Assembly: GCA_937995745.1 (NCBI GenBank)
Contig: CALKIU010000070.1
Location: forward strand, 52,302 to 116,301
Source: an uncultured Bacillaceae bacterium
GTDB lineage: Bacteria > Bacillota > Bacilli > Bacillales > Cytobacillaceae
Reading direction: 5' to 3'
DNA length: 64,000 nt
The notes under the pieces: generated by a model
Seen by the model: the letters and a program-made list of their open reading frames with translations, nothing else
Told to the model about the DNA's origin: nothing
Database searches by the model: none
Translations under genes and position numbers: made by a program
Part shown: positions 17,378 to 26,345 of the stretch, piece after piece
Position numbering within the stretch: the stretch's first letter is position 1
Layout of the letters: every line of letters starts with the position of its first letter

Positions 17378-18061
17378 ATGATGAAAGTTTTTCACTGGAC
17401 GATGGAGGCGGAGAGACTTTGGAATGAACAGGCCGGAGAATGGCATGAAAGAAGCAGAAATATGTGGGAAAACGGCAGCAGAAAAGAAATCATTCACTTT
17501 TTTCAAAAATTTGTCATTAAAGGGGCAAAAGTGTGCGATTTGGGTTGCGGTGACGGATACGGGACCTTTAAATTGGTGCAAGCAGGGTATAAGGTGACCG
17601 GTGTGGATATTTCTTCCGAGATGCTGAACAAAGCGGCAATCATAAATAAAGGGAACAGCGCCCGGTTTGTGAAAGGAGAACTGGAAAAGCTGCCCTTTGG
17701 AAATCAACAATTTGATGCTGTTTTAGCCATTAATTCTTTGGAATGGACCGAAAATCCCTTGCGTGCTCTTGCGGAAATGAAAAGGATTTTAAAAGATGGC
17801 GGAAAAGCTTGCGTCGGCATGTTGGGACCGACAGCAGGCCCGAGAAAACAAAGTTTTCCGCGCTTATACGGAAAACGAGTCATTTGCAATACCATGATGC
17901 CGTGGGAATTTGAACGTTTGGCCCTGGAAAACGGGTGGGAAAAGGTGGATGAATTGACTGTATTTAAAAAAGATGCGCTAAAATTGCCGACCGAGCGCTT
18001 GTCCGGCGAATTGCGGCAAGCCCTTTCATTCATGCACGTTTTTATGCTGGAGAAAAAATGA
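17378..18061 (+). CDS. Class I SAM-dependent methyltransferase
   Basis: Rossmann-fold methyltransferase of unknown substrate. Motif I VCDLGCGDGYGTFKL binds SAM, followed by the acidic loop GVDISSEM, motif II around FDAVLAINSLEWTENP and motif III RILKDGGKACVG. About 227 residues from ATG 17378, which follows GAGGAAAG by 7 bases; the frame extends to a TTG at 17351, within a TTGACA string, that I consider upstream of the real start. The arrangement is like Bacillus small-molecule methyltransferases (UbiE/COQ5-like). Not near any pathway that would tell the substrate. Confidence 0.85.
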   Translation: MMKVFHWTMEAERLWNEQAGEWHERSRNMWENGSRKEIIHFFQKFVIKGAKVCDLGCGDGYGTFKLVQAGYKVTGVDISSEMLNKAAIINKGNSARFVKGELEKLPFGNQQFDAVLAINSLEWTENPLRALAEMKRILKDGGKACVGMLGPTAGPRKQSFPRLYGKRVICNTMMPWEFERLALENGWEKVDELTVFKKDALKLPTERLSGELRQALSFMHVFMLEKK

Positions 18062-18073
18062 CACGGAAATTTC

Positions 18074-18116
18074 AAAAGGCTGCCAACCCGTTTTTGGGGG
18101 TTGACAGCCTTTTTTT
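18074..18116 (+). terminator. Terminator after methyltransferase
   Basis: AAAAGGCTG(C)CAACCC / GGGTTGACAGCCTTTTT stem with a T run; the symmetry could also serve metA on the other strand. Confidence 0.8.
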
Positions 18117-18193
18117 CGTGTTTTTTATTTAAAGGCGCCGAAATGTCCGGGCGGAGGAACCGGCCGCAATGGTTGCCTTCATTCCGACCCGTG

Positions 18194-19105
18194 TTACATC
18201 CAATCATAAGGTGTTTCTTGATAAACATAATAATTGAGCCAGTTTGAGAAAAATAAGTGAGCATGTGAGCGCCAGCGGTTTTTCGGGGGGTTGTCCGGAT
18301 TGTCATCCGGAAAATAATATTTCGGCATTTCGACGTTTTTCAGTCCTTTTTTCAGATCCCGGAAATATTCGTCTCTTAACGTGGTTGCGTCGTATTCCAA
18401 ATGCCCTGTAATCATAATTTGTTTGCCGTTATTGGCGCTGATGATGAACGGGCCGGCTTCTTCGGAATAGGACAGCAATTTCAAGTCTTTATGCTTTTCA
18501 ATGTCTTCCCGGCGGACATCCGTATGGCGGGAGTGTGGAGCCCAAAAGATGTCGTCAAATCCTCTCAACAACTTTTCCTTCGGATCGGTGACCACATGCG
18601 GGAATATACCCGAACATTTGACGGGAAGATCCACTTTATCGATGCCGAAATGGTGGTACAAAGCCGCTTGCGCCCCCCAGCAAATATGCAAGGTCGAGGT
18701 GACATTCGTTGTTGTCCAGTCCATGATTTCTTTCAGTTCTTCCCAGTAGTTTACTTGATCAAAAGGAAGCAATTCCACGGGAGCGCCGGTTATAATCATG
18801 CCGTCATATTTGCGATGTTTAATTTTGTCAAATGTTGTGTAAAACATCTCCAGATGGAGTTGGCTCGTATGTTTCGGACGATGCGTTGCCGTTTGAAGAA
18901 AAGTGACATTCACTTGCAGCGGTGTATTGCCGAGAAGCCGCAACAACTGGGCTTCTGTTTTTTCTTTTTCCGGCATCAGATTTAAAATTAAAATGTTCAA
19001 AGGACGGATGTCCTGGGTATTGGCCCGTTCTTCGTCCATCACAAAAATATTTTCTGATTCTAAAATTTCCCTGGCCGGCAAAAGCTTAGGAATCTTGATA
19101 GGCAA
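18194..19105 (-). CDS. metA: Homoserine O-acetyltransferase (MetA family)
   Basis: Acylates homoserine in methionine synthesis. With the TTG at 19105 as start (7 bases after AAGGGGGA) the residues fall on the published MetA numbers: catalytic Cys142 in HICWG and Glu111 in TGAPVE. Glu rather than Gly at 111 is the residue known to favour acetyl-CoA over succinyl-CoA, so acetyl transfer is predicted. The HLEYD motif with the catalytic His and Glu is present. 303 residues, as expected. An upstream TTG at 19171 would add an unrelated 22-residue extension. No S-box riboswitch is visible in the 320 bases to fhs. Confidence 0.95.
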   Translation of the reverse strand: MPIKIPKLLPAREILESENIFVMDEERANTQDIRPLNILILNLMPEKEKTEAQLLRLLGNTPLQVNVTFLQTATHRPKHTSQLHLEMFYTTFDKIKHRKYDGMIITGAPVELLPFDQVNYWEELKEIMDWTTTNVTSTLHICWGAQAALYHHFGIDKVDLPVKCSGIFPHVVTDPKEKLLRGFDDIFWAPHSRHTDVRREDIEKHKDLKLLSYSEEAGPFIISANNGKQIMITGHLEYDATTLRDEYFRDLKKGLKNVEMPKYYFPDDNPDNPPKNRWRSHAHLFFSNWLNYYVYQETPYDWM

Positions 19106-19425
19106 TCGTGAATCCCCCTTGTCAGAAAATTCGATTATTTCTATTATAAAGACGTTTGTCTTCTCTAGCAAATATTTTTATTTTAAATTCTATAAAAGGT
19201 AGTTTAATAGGTAAAGCATTTAGAAGCAAGACTTTGCGAGCAAAATGCAGATTTATTTATTCGCGTTTTCCCGGCATTTTTTTGCTCCGTCCCGGCTTTT
19301 ATGTTTCTCCCGTCATTTATTTCCTTCCGTCTTTGTTAAAAAAATGATATATTATTTTGATATATCAAATGATAAAATAATAAAAGATGCAGAATTATCA
19401 ATAAAAAAGACGGAGGAGCAATGTG

Positions 19426-21102
19426 ATGACAGTTAAATCTGATATTCAGATCGCCCAAGAGGCGCAGTTGAAGCCAATCGGGGAGGTGGCGGCGGAGCTC
19501 GGATTGTCTCCCGATGATCTCGAACTATACGGGAAATACAAAGCGAAAATCAATTCCGACAAACTGAAAGAGATTCAGAAAAAGGAAAACGGCAAAGTCA
19601 TTTTGGTGACTTCCATTAATCCGACTCCGGCAGGAGAAGGAAAATCAACGGTGACTGTCGGTCTGGGTGATGCTTTACATAGATTGAATAAAAAAGTTGC
19701 AATCGCTCTCCGGGAACCGTCCCTTGGTCCGGTCATGGGAATTAAAGGAGGGGCGGCCGGCGGCGGATATGCCCAGGTGGTGCCGATGGAAGATATCAAT
19801 CTGCATTTCACCGGGGATTTTCATGCGATCACATCGGCAAATAACGCATTGGCGGCTTTGCTCGACAACCATATTCATCAGGGGAATGAATTAAACATTG
19901 ACCCCCGACGCATTGTTTGGAAAAGGGTATTGGATTTAAATGATCGTGCGTTGAGAAATGTGATTGTCGGATTGGGAGGGCCTGCCAACGGAGTGCCCCG
20001 GGAAGACGGTTTTGATATCACCGTCGCGTCGGAGATCATGGCTGTTCTGTGCCTTGCCAAAGATATTGAAGATTTGCGGGAACGGCTTTCAAGAATCGTC
20101 GTCGCCTACAATTACGACAAGGAGCCGGTGACTGTCGGCGATTTGAAAGTTGAGGGGGCGCTAACGCTTCTTTTAAAAGACGCAATCAAACCGAATCTTG
20201 TGCAAACGATCGAGCACACTCCGGCCTTCGTCCACGGCGGTCCTTTTGCCAATATTGCCCACGGCTGCAACAGCGTGATTGCAACAACCGCGGCCATGAA
20301 ACTGGCTGATTATGTCGTAACGGAAGCAGGATTTGGCGCCGACTTGGGTGCGGAAAAGTTTTTGCATATTAAAACGAGAGCAGCCCAGATCAAACCGTCG
20401 GCCGTAGTCATTGTCGCCACGGTCCGGGCGCTGAAAATGCACGGCGGAGCGGCCAAATCCGAACTTGCCGCAGAAAATATCGCCGCTTTGACAAAAGGAT
20501 TTGAAAACTTGAAAAAACATTGTGAAACCATCGAAGCTTTTGGTCTCCCTTATGTGGTCGCCGTAAACAAATTTTTGACGGATACGGAAGTGGAACTGAA
20601 CACACTTTTGGACTTATGCCGTCAAAACGGCATGCCTGCCGCAGTGGCGGAAGTTTGGGAAAAGGGCGGACGGGGAGGCTTGGCCCTCGCTGAGGAAGTG
20701 CTCCGCGTCATAGAAAAAGGAGAAAACCGTTTTAAGCCGTTGTACGATTTAGGAGATTCGCTGGAAGAAAAAATCCGCACCATTGTGCAAAAGGTGTACG
20801 GTGGAAAAGACGTGGAATTTACTTCAAAAGCAAAAAAACAACTGCATGAATTTGAGGAACGGGGTTGGGGCAATCTGCCCGTCTGCATGGCAAAAACCCA
20901 ATATTCACTGTCGGATGACCCGCGAAGAGTCGGCCGTCCGAAAGATTTTACAGTGACAGTAAGGGAGTTGCGGCCGTCCATCGGCGCCGGCTTCATTGTC
21001 GCCTTAACCGGTGACATGCTAACCATGCCGGGACTTCCGAAAATTCCCGCCGCTTTGAAAATGGATGTTGACGAAAACGGCCGGGCAACCGGTTTATTCT
21101 GA
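19426..21102 (+). CDS. fhs: Formate-tetrahydrofolate ligase
   Basis: ATP-dependent ligation of formate to THF giving 10-formyl-THF for purine and formyl-Met synthesis. 558 residues. The P-loop TPAGEGKST lies near residue 67, with GGAAGGGYAQV and the D/H-rich IHQGNELNIDPRR region of the family. The start is ATG 19426 after GGAGGA; a GTG at 19423 directly precedes it. Divergent from metA across a 320-base A+T-rich gap that contains a palindrome TTTGATATATCAAA near 19357 but nothing else I can name. B. subtilis 168 lacks this gene, so it is not part of the subtilis-like backbone. Confidence 0.96.
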   Translation: MTVKSDIQIAQEAQLKPIGEVAAELGLSPDDLELYGKYKAKINSDKLKEIQKKENGKVILVTSINPTPAGEGKSTVTVGLGDALHRLNKKVAIALREPSLGPVMGIKGGAAGGGYAQVVPMEDINLHFTGDFHAITSANNALAALLDNHIHQGNELNIDPRRIVWKRVLDLNDRALRNVIVGLGGPANGVPREDGFDITVASEIMAVLCLAKDIEDLRERLSRIVVAYNYDKEPVTVGDLKVEGALTLLLKDAIKPNLVQTIEHTPAFVHGGPFANIAHGCNSVIATTAAMKLADYVVTEAGFGADLGAEKFLHIKTRAAQIKPSAVVIVATVRALKMHGGAAKSELAAENIAALTKGFENLKKHCETIEAFGLPYVVAVNKFLTDTEVELNTLLDLCRQNGMPAAVAEVWEKGGRGGLALAEEVLRVIEKGENRFKPLYDLGDSLEEKIRTIVQKVYGGKDVEFTSKAKKQLHEFEERGWGNLPVCMAKTQYSLSDDPRRVGRPKDFTVTVRELRPSIGAGFIVALTGDMLTMPGLPKIPAALKMDVDENGRATGLF

Positions 21103-21128
21103 CAGAAGGTTGAATGTTGCAACAAAAG

Positions 21129-21175
21129 CAAGCGGAGATTGGGGTGAGCACCTTTTCTCCGCTTGTTTTTCTTTT
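21129..21175 (+). terminator. Terminator after fhs
   Basis: CAAGCGGAGA / TCTCCGCTTG stem, then TTTTTCTTTT. Confidence 0.8.
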
Positions 21176-21313
21176 GTTTTGACGTCAGCGGACAGAAGTC
21201 GGGGTGGAACACAGCAGGAAAAAAAGGATCCTTTAAGGGAGTACTGCTACGGATAAAAAACGGTTCTTTTTCCCTCTCATAACGGATTGCTTATTAAGAT
21301 GGGATTCCATTCT

Positions 21314-21322
21314 GTGGTATGA
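21314..21322 (+). promoter_or_regulatory. Extended -10 promoter for yceGH
   Basis: TGGTATGAT is a TGn-extended -10 box, with only a weak -35 (TTAAGA). It places the transcript start near 21329 and supports the yceG start at 21382. Confidence 0.4.
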
Positions 21323-21381
21323 TGAAAACAGAAGACATGCTTCACGGAAGACACATTCGTTCACAGAGGGGAAGAGCGGAT

Positions 21382-23034
21382 ATGAGCGACGGTTTCACAA
21401 TGGAACGGGTACATTTGCCGGTAACTGGTGATACTTGGCTGGACATGCTTCGCACACCTGTTTCCAAACGGCCGGCCTTTTTTCTGGACAAAGAGAAGAA
21501 ATCGCTTGTCATCGGGCAAGTGATCGCCTCTTTTCTCGGGGTGTCCGATGATGAAGAGGAATATTATCGCCGCCTTTTAAAATATGTTCAGGATGAGAAA
21601 ACCGGACTCCGGTTCCTGTCGGCGGCCATTCTTGACAGAGCGGCTGCGGAGCGGGAAGATGAACGGAACCGTATCGTCCGTTTAATAAAAAAATATTCGG
21701 AGGACGGTTCGAAGATCGCATTCATCGACCAGTTGAAAAAAGAAAGGCTCCTGGTTTCCTTTCATTCTTCTTTTTTGGCAAATCAAGTTCATCTGGCATT
21801 AGAGAAAGTTTTGGACCGGTTGGAAAAAGAAGAGCAAGGGGGATTAACCCAGCCGGAAACTTGGCAAATTATTTCAAAAATCATCCACTGGTCCCGGCAG
21901 TTCTTAGAAGAATTTGCCGGAATCAATCCCGAAGAGGACAACCCCAAATTTTTGTGGTACGGCGATTATAAAAAGGAACATGCCCATTTTGTTTCTTTTC
22001 TCATTGAAATTGGCAGCGATCTCCTCGTTTTTTCGCCTTCCGGGGAGAATATATTGTCCGGTTGTCATTTTTCGGGACCACTATTTGTGCACCGATTCGG
22101 GCAAATGAAAAAGCCCCGCTCTTTTCCTGATTGGGGACCCCTCCGCAAGCCAACGGTCGCGTACCGGGCGGCGAAAGAAATAGAATCCATGTTGTCCGGA
22201 GGAGGGACTGTTATTTACAAAAGATGGCAGTTGAGGGATTATACGCCGGCTTCTGTGACTTTGAAAACAACTTATGACGAATTGTTTCTCCTGTTGAAAG
22301 AACCGGCAATGGTCAGGCCCGGTTTCGAAGTCGGAGACGGCGTTGTGAAAATTCCCTCTTTATTCAGCAAAATACAAGGAATGAGCAAAAACCGGAAAGA
22401 GTATTGGGATCGCATGCACTCGGTCATATTGGCGGAAAACACATTATTGATAAGGGAATTTCCTTTTTCCCGCAATATCGACAGTGATTTGCGGTTTCAT
22501 TACCGTAAGATTCTCGACGGTGACGGACTGATTGACCCGGAAAAATTAATGCGAAGCCGCATTTGGAAATATAAACGGTTACCCACCAGCCTGCAGCGGG
22601 GAATTGCAGCCGCCATTTGCCGACTTTGTGCGATTCCGGCGTTAAAACCTGATTTTAGAGAAAATCTCCATCATCTCCAAGTCTATCTTTTTACTCATGT
22701 CATGCAACTTCCCAAGGAAATGATCAAGCTTTTGCAAAATTTTGACTATCCCCGGGAAGTTCCGAAAATCGTTATATTTAACAATGGTTTGAACGGCGTT
22801 ATCACGAGACCGGACGCATGCGCCCTGCTCCTTTTAAATCAAATCGGCGTTGATATTCTCGTTTACAATCCGGCCGGGCTCAACGACATTGAAAATTATA
22901 TAGATGAAGATTTGTACGATACTCATTGGCTCGACGATGTGGTTCCCGAACAGGAATTCAAGGAACCTTCCTTTTTGAGAAAGCTTTATTATCAAGGACG
23001 ATCCCGCTTGCAAAATTGGAGGTTGGATAAATGA
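21382..23034 (+). CDS. yceG: YceG-family protein (toxic-anion-resistance associated)
   Basis: A large soluble protein of about 550 residues resembling Bacillus YceG, which is always paired with a TelA-like YceH. The molecular function is unknown; the family accompanies tellurite/stress (Ter) gene sets. Recognisable conserved stretches are PKFLWYGDYKKEHAHFVSFL, ILSGCHFSGPLFVHRFG and VIFNNGLNGVITRPDACALL. The ATG at 21382 follows GAGGGGA by 9 bases; the frame is open back to 21319, where the ATG overlaps a likely -10 box. Coupled to yceH by an ATGA overlap. No terC/terD genes occur alongside, unlike in B. subtilis. Confidence 0.75.
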   Translation: MSDGFTMERVHLPVTGDTWLDMLRTPVSKRPAFFLDKEKKSLVIGQVIASFLGVSDDEEEYYRRLLKYVQDEKTGLRFLSAAILDRAAAEREDERNRIVRLIKKYSEDGSKIAFIDQLKKERLLVSFHSSFLANQVHLALEKVLDRLEKEEQGGLTQPETWQIISKIIHWSRQFLEEFAGINPEEDNPKFLWYGDYKKEHAHFVSFLIEIGSDLLVFSPSGENILSGCHFSGPLFVHRFGQMKKPRSFPDWGPLRKPTVAYRAAKEIESMLSGGGTVIYKRWQLRDYTPASVTLKTTYDELFLLLKEPAMVRPGFEVGDGVVKIPSLFSKIQGMSKNRKEYWDRMHSVILAENTLLIREFPFSRNIDSDLRFHYRKILDGDGLIDPEKLMRSRIWKYKRLPTSLQRGIAAAICRLCAIPALKPDFRENLHHLQVYLFTHVMQLPKEMIKLLQNFDYPREVPKIVIFNNGLNGVITRPDACALLLLNQIGVDILVYNPAGLNDIENYIDEDLYDTHWLDDVVPEQEFKEPSFLRKLYYQGRSRLQNWRLDK

Positions 23035-24161
23035 CAAAAGCCCGTCAAACAGATTCTTTCACGGGACATGAAGATGCGATTCCGGAAGCAAACCTGTCCC
23101 ATATGAATAAAGAGCTTTTTTCCGACAAGGAAGTGCAACAACTGGCCCGTTCTCTCAATTTAAAAGATCAGATTCAATTGCTTGAATTTGGCAAAGAGCC
23201 GGCAGAGCAAATTTCCAAATTTTCCGATCAAATTTTGAACAGCATCAGGGCCTCCCATGTGGAAGATTCCGGTGAATTGTTAAAACAGCTGGGAAAAATC
23301 ATGGAGAAATTTGACCGCCATGATTTTGAGCGGGCAAGGGGCGGATTTTTCGGCAAATTATTTAAACGGGGAGAAAAAGTGATTGAGAAGCTGTTCAAGA
23401 AATATCAAACGATTGGCGGGGAGATTGATAAAATTTATGTGGAAATTTCCCGCTATAAAAATGAATTAACAGAAATGACGAAAATGCTGGAAAATCTATA
23501 TGAGGAAAATTACCAATATTTTCTTACCCTTGAAAAATACATAGCGGCCGGACATTTGAAACTGGAGGAACTCAGAAAAGAAGTGTTGCCGACTCTTGAG
23601 GAGCGGGCAAAACGGGGGGATAACATGGCGGCGTTGGAACTTGACACATTGACAAAAGCCGCCGATCTCCTGGAACAAAGGATCCACGACCTGGAAATGG
23701 CGAAGATGGTTGCCCTTCAGACAGCACCGCAAATCCGACTCTTGCAAAGAGGAAATACGAAATTGATAGGAAAAATCAATTCCGCTTTTCTGACAACGAT
23801 TCCTGTTTTTAAAAACGCCATGGTGCAGGCAGTCAGTGCGAAAAGACAGAAAATTGTCGCCGATTCGATGGCCGAATTGGACAGACGGACAAACGAACTG
23901 CTTTTGAGGAATGCGGAAAATATTTCTTTGCAGAGCCGGGAAATTGCCAGGCTGGCGGGAAGGCCGGGCCTCAGCATAGAGACGCTTGAAAAAACAATGA
24001 ACACGATTCTCGAAGGGATGGAAGAAACTTTAAAAATTGAGCAAGAGAACAAACGGATCCGGGAAGAAGGAAAAAAGAAACTGGAAGAACTGCAGGAAAA
24101 ATGGAAAAACCGGTTGAAAAATGTGAAAGAAAACGGACACCAGGACCCGGAAGCCGAGTAA
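23031..24161 (+). CDS. yceH: TelA/YceH family toxic-anion resistance protein
   Basis: A 376-residue helical, coiled-coil protein of the TelA (KlaA) family. Typical segments are ELLKQLGKIMEKFDRHDFE, GKLFKRGEKVIEKLFKKYQ, TAPQIRLLQRGNTKLIGKINS and a long C-terminal coiled coil (KKLEELQEKWKNRLK). The family is linked to tellurite and other envelope/anion stress resistance, mechanism unknown. Cotranscribed with yceG (4-base overlap). Confidence 0.9.
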   Translation: MTKARQTDSFTGHEDAIPEANLSHMNKELFSDKEVQQLARSLNLKDQIQLLEFGKEPAEQISKFSDQILNSIRASHVEDSGELLKQLGKIMEKFDRHDFERARGGFFGKLFKRGEKVIEKLFKKYQTIGGEIDKIYVEISRYKNELTEMTKMLENLYEENYQYFLTLEKYIAAGHLKLEELRKEVLPTLEERAKRGDNMAALELDTLTKAADLLEQRIHDLEMAKMVALQTAPQIRLLQRGNTKLIGKINSAFLTTIPVFKNAMVQAVSAKRQKIVADSMAELDRRTNELLLRNAENISLQSREIARLAGRPGLSIETLEKTMNTILEGMEETLKIEQENKRIREEGKKKLEELQEKWKNRLKNVKENGHQDPEAE

Positions 24162-24297
24162 TGCCCCGGGTTTCGAAAGCCCCGGACTTTGCTTTTCATC
24201 AGAACAACGGCGCGAAGACGGGGATTTGAATGCCGGACCGAAATGATGTGTGGAAAAATTTTGCTTTAATTTCATAGTTTGCTATCAAATGTATGAA

Positions 24298-24325
24298 CCC
24301 CTTCCGGCCGGAAGGGGCTGTTTAA
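24298..24325. terminator. Palindromic terminator between yceH and GIY-YIG gene
   Basis: Perfect 20-base palindrome centred at 24307/24308 (CCCCTTCCGG / CCGGAAGGGG) then CTGTTT. It ends just before the convergent gene's stop codon. Confidence 0.65.
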
Positions 24326-24699
24326 AGGTCCCGAACATAGATGAGATGTGAAAAACAACGGCAGTCGGAAGCGCCGAATCCTCTCACGGGAAAAGAACCG
24401 TTATGTTTTTTCCTTAATTTTTCAGCCAAACCGCATTCTCCAATAGTATTTTCGTATGTTATAATTTTAATAATATTTCCATGCGGCCGCAAATAGTCAA
24501 AATGCCATCGCAGCGGTTTATTGATTTTTTTATGGCGCTTTATTCTCGCTTCGATATTCCGTTTGGCGCTTCCAACATATATGTAGATTCCTTGTTTGAA
24601 AGAATAGGTGCCGAGTTTGCCGATTTGAATATTTGCGTCTTTTTCCAGTTTTAAATAGATGGCATACAAACTGTGGGCCGGATCAATTTTTTCCGTCAA
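24322..24699 (-). CDS. GIY-YIG (DUF123-type) nuclease-fold protein
   Basis: A small protein of about 125 residues consisting of a DUF123-type GIY-YIG domain. Visible are GIYIYVGSAKRNIEARIKRH (the GIY...YVG strand pair with the catalytic Arg helix), PLRWHFDYLRP and ECGLAE (the metal-binding Glu), then GFGASDCRCFSHLIY. The start is taken as TTG 24699, eight bases after GGAGG; the ATG at 24714 overlaps that site. The family is often fused to or beside endonuclease III, which suggests a DNA-repair role, but that is inference. Only about 30 bases separate it from the divergent metalloprotease gene. Confidence 0.82.
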   Translation of the reverse strand: MTEKIDPAHSLYAIYLKLEKDANIQIGKLGTYSFKQGIYIYVGSAKRNIEARIKRHKKINKPLRWHFDYLRPHGNIIKIITYENTIGECGLAEKLRKKHNGSFPVRGFGASDCRCFSHLIYVRDL

Positions 24700-24729
24700 T
24701 TTGATTTCCTCCATTGAAGGTGACTGTTG

Positions 24730-25431
24730 GTGCGCAAATATGTGTTGTTGGGCTTTCTCTGCCTGATTGTTGTATTATTATTGGGAAGTTCAAAAATGGT
24801 AAACAGGGGAATTCCTTTGAAATATTTTCCTGAAAACTCCATATTACGAAGAACGTTGAATTTTCCGCAAGATCACGTTCTAAATGAGATCGTCCTGCTT
24901 CCGGAAACAGAGTTTTCCGAAAAAGATGCCGCTTCTATTATAGCATCTCTCAGCAAGATTCCATACAACCAGCTGGAAGCTTTAAAAAACGAAAAAGTGT
25001 ACATTAAATTGTTCACGGGAAAACTCACTGATCATCCTTCTGCCGGACATTTGAAAGGGGTCGTTCCGAAAGGATATAAAAGCGGCAAAACATGGGATGA
25101 TGTTCCGGGAATGGGCGGAGGAAAAATGGTGTTGGTAAAAATCGGCCACAGTGAACGGGGGAAGGGTCACGGTTCCGTGAATCTGGAATTGCATGAAATT
25201 GCTCATTCCATTGACCGGCATGTTTACGGTGGTCTCCGTGATTCACGGGAATTTTTGCGGTTGTGGCGGGAAGAAAAGGCTCGTCTTTTTCCGCGAAACA
25301 CCTATTTTTGGAAGTATCCGGAAGAATATTTTGCGGAAACGTTCGCCATGTTTTATTATAACCGGACTTCGCGTACAACACTGAAAATGTATGCCCCGAA
25401 AACCTATCAATATATAAAAGACTTGCCGTAG
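24730..25431 (+). CDS. Exported anthrax-lethal-factor-like zinc metalloprotease (M34/PPEP type)
   Basis: A protein of about 233 residues with an N-terminal signal/anchor helix (VLLGFLCLIVVLLLG, residues 5-19) and a C-terminal metalloprotease domain. The zinc motif HEIAHSID (HExxH) is followed about 50 residues later by YPEEYFAETFAMFYYN, giving the second Glu ligand, as in the ATLF domain of anthrax toxin components and the Pro-Pro endopeptidases. It probably acts outside the membrane on surface proteins or peptides. The GTG at 24730 follows AAGGTGA by 6 bases; TTG 24727 is too close. The substrate is unknown. Confidence 0.8.
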   Translation: MRKYVLLGFLCLIVVLLLGSSKMVNRGIPLKYFPENSILRRTLNFPQDHVLNEIVLLPETEFSEKDAASIIASLSKIPYNQLEALKNEKVYIKLFTGKLTDHPSAGHLKGVVPKGYKSGKTWDDVPGMGGGKMVLVKIGHSERGKGHGSVNLELHEIAHSIDRHVYGGLRDSREFLRLWREEKARLFPRNTYFWKYPEEYFAETFAMFYYNRTSRTTLKMYAPKTYQYIKDLP

Positions 25432-25478
25432 ATTGACAGAACCGTTTTTCCGTGTTTGTTCGGAATGTTACAAAAAAT

Positions 25479-25507
25479 TTGTCTTTGATGGCAGTTTTAT
25501 ATATTAT
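25479..25507 (+). promoter_or_regulatory. thyA-dfrA promoter
   Basis: TTGTCT (25479-25484), 17 bases, TATTAT (25502-25507), 44 bases before the thyA start. Confidence 0.5.
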
Positions 25508-25550
25508 GTTAAAATATAAACCATGAATTTCTAAAAGGTAGTGGTGATGA

Positions 25551-26345
25551 ATGAAACAATATTTGGACCTTTGCCGGCATGTCTTGGACAACGGGGTGAA
25601 AAAGTCGGACCGGACCGGCACGGGAACGATCAGCGTATTTGGCTATCAAATGCGTTTTAATTTGCAGGAGGGCTTTCCCCTTTTGACAACAAAAAAGTTG
25701 CATTTAAAGTCTATTATCCATGAACTGTTATGGTTCTTAAAGGGAGATACAAATATCAAATACCTTCAGGATAACGGAGTCAGAATATGGAACGAATGGG
25801 CCGACGAAGAAGGCAATCTGGGTCCCGTTTATGGACACCAGTGGCGGTCGTGGGAAACGGCTGACGGAAGAACGATCGATCAAATCAGCCAAGTGATTGA
25901 GCAAATTAAAACGAATCCCAATTCCCGGCGCCTGATTGTCAGCGCCTGGAATGTCGGCGAACTGGATAAGATGGCTCTTCCTCCTTGTCACATTTTGTTT
26001 CAGTTTTATGTGTCGGAAGGAAAACTCTCATGCCAGTTGTACCAGCGTTCCGCCGATATTTTCCTCGGTTTGCCGTTTAATATAGCGTCTTATTCGCTGT
26101 TAACCATGATGATTGCCCAAGTCTGCGATTTGGAGCCGGGGGAATTTGTCCATACATTGGGAGACGCCCACATTTACAACAATCACATTGAACAAGTGAA
26201 ACTGCAGCTGACCCGGACTCCGTATCCACTTCCGGAAATGAAAATAAACCCGGAAATAAAAAATATTTTCGACTTTAAATATGAGGATTTTGAATTGATA
26301 AATTACAAGGCGCACCCTCATATTAAAGGAGAAGTGAGTGTATGA
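25551..26345 (+). CDS. thyA: Thymidylate synthase (E. coli-type)
   Basis: Converts dUMP and methylene-THF to dTMP and dihydrofolate. The 264 residues equal the short form (E. coli ThyA, B. subtilis ThyB). The active-site Cys is in LPPCHILFQF, with RSADIFLGLPFNIASY and the dUMP-binding HIYNNH segment intact. Directly coupled to dihydrofolate reductase (ATGA overlap), which regenerates the THF it consumes. Confidence 0.98.
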   Translation: MKQYLDLCRHVLDNGVKKSDRTGTGTISVFGYQMRFNLQEGFPLLTTKKLHLKSIIHELLWFLKGDTNIKYLQDNGVRIWNEWADEEGNLGPVYGHQWRSWETADGRTIDQISQVIEQIKTNPNSRRLIVSAWNVGELDKMALPPCHILFQFYVSEGKLSCQLYQRSADIFLGLPFNIASYSLLTMMIAQVCDLEPGEFVHTLGDAHIYNNHIEQVKLQLTRTPYPLPEMKINPEIKNIFDFKYEDFELINYKAHPHIKGEVSV

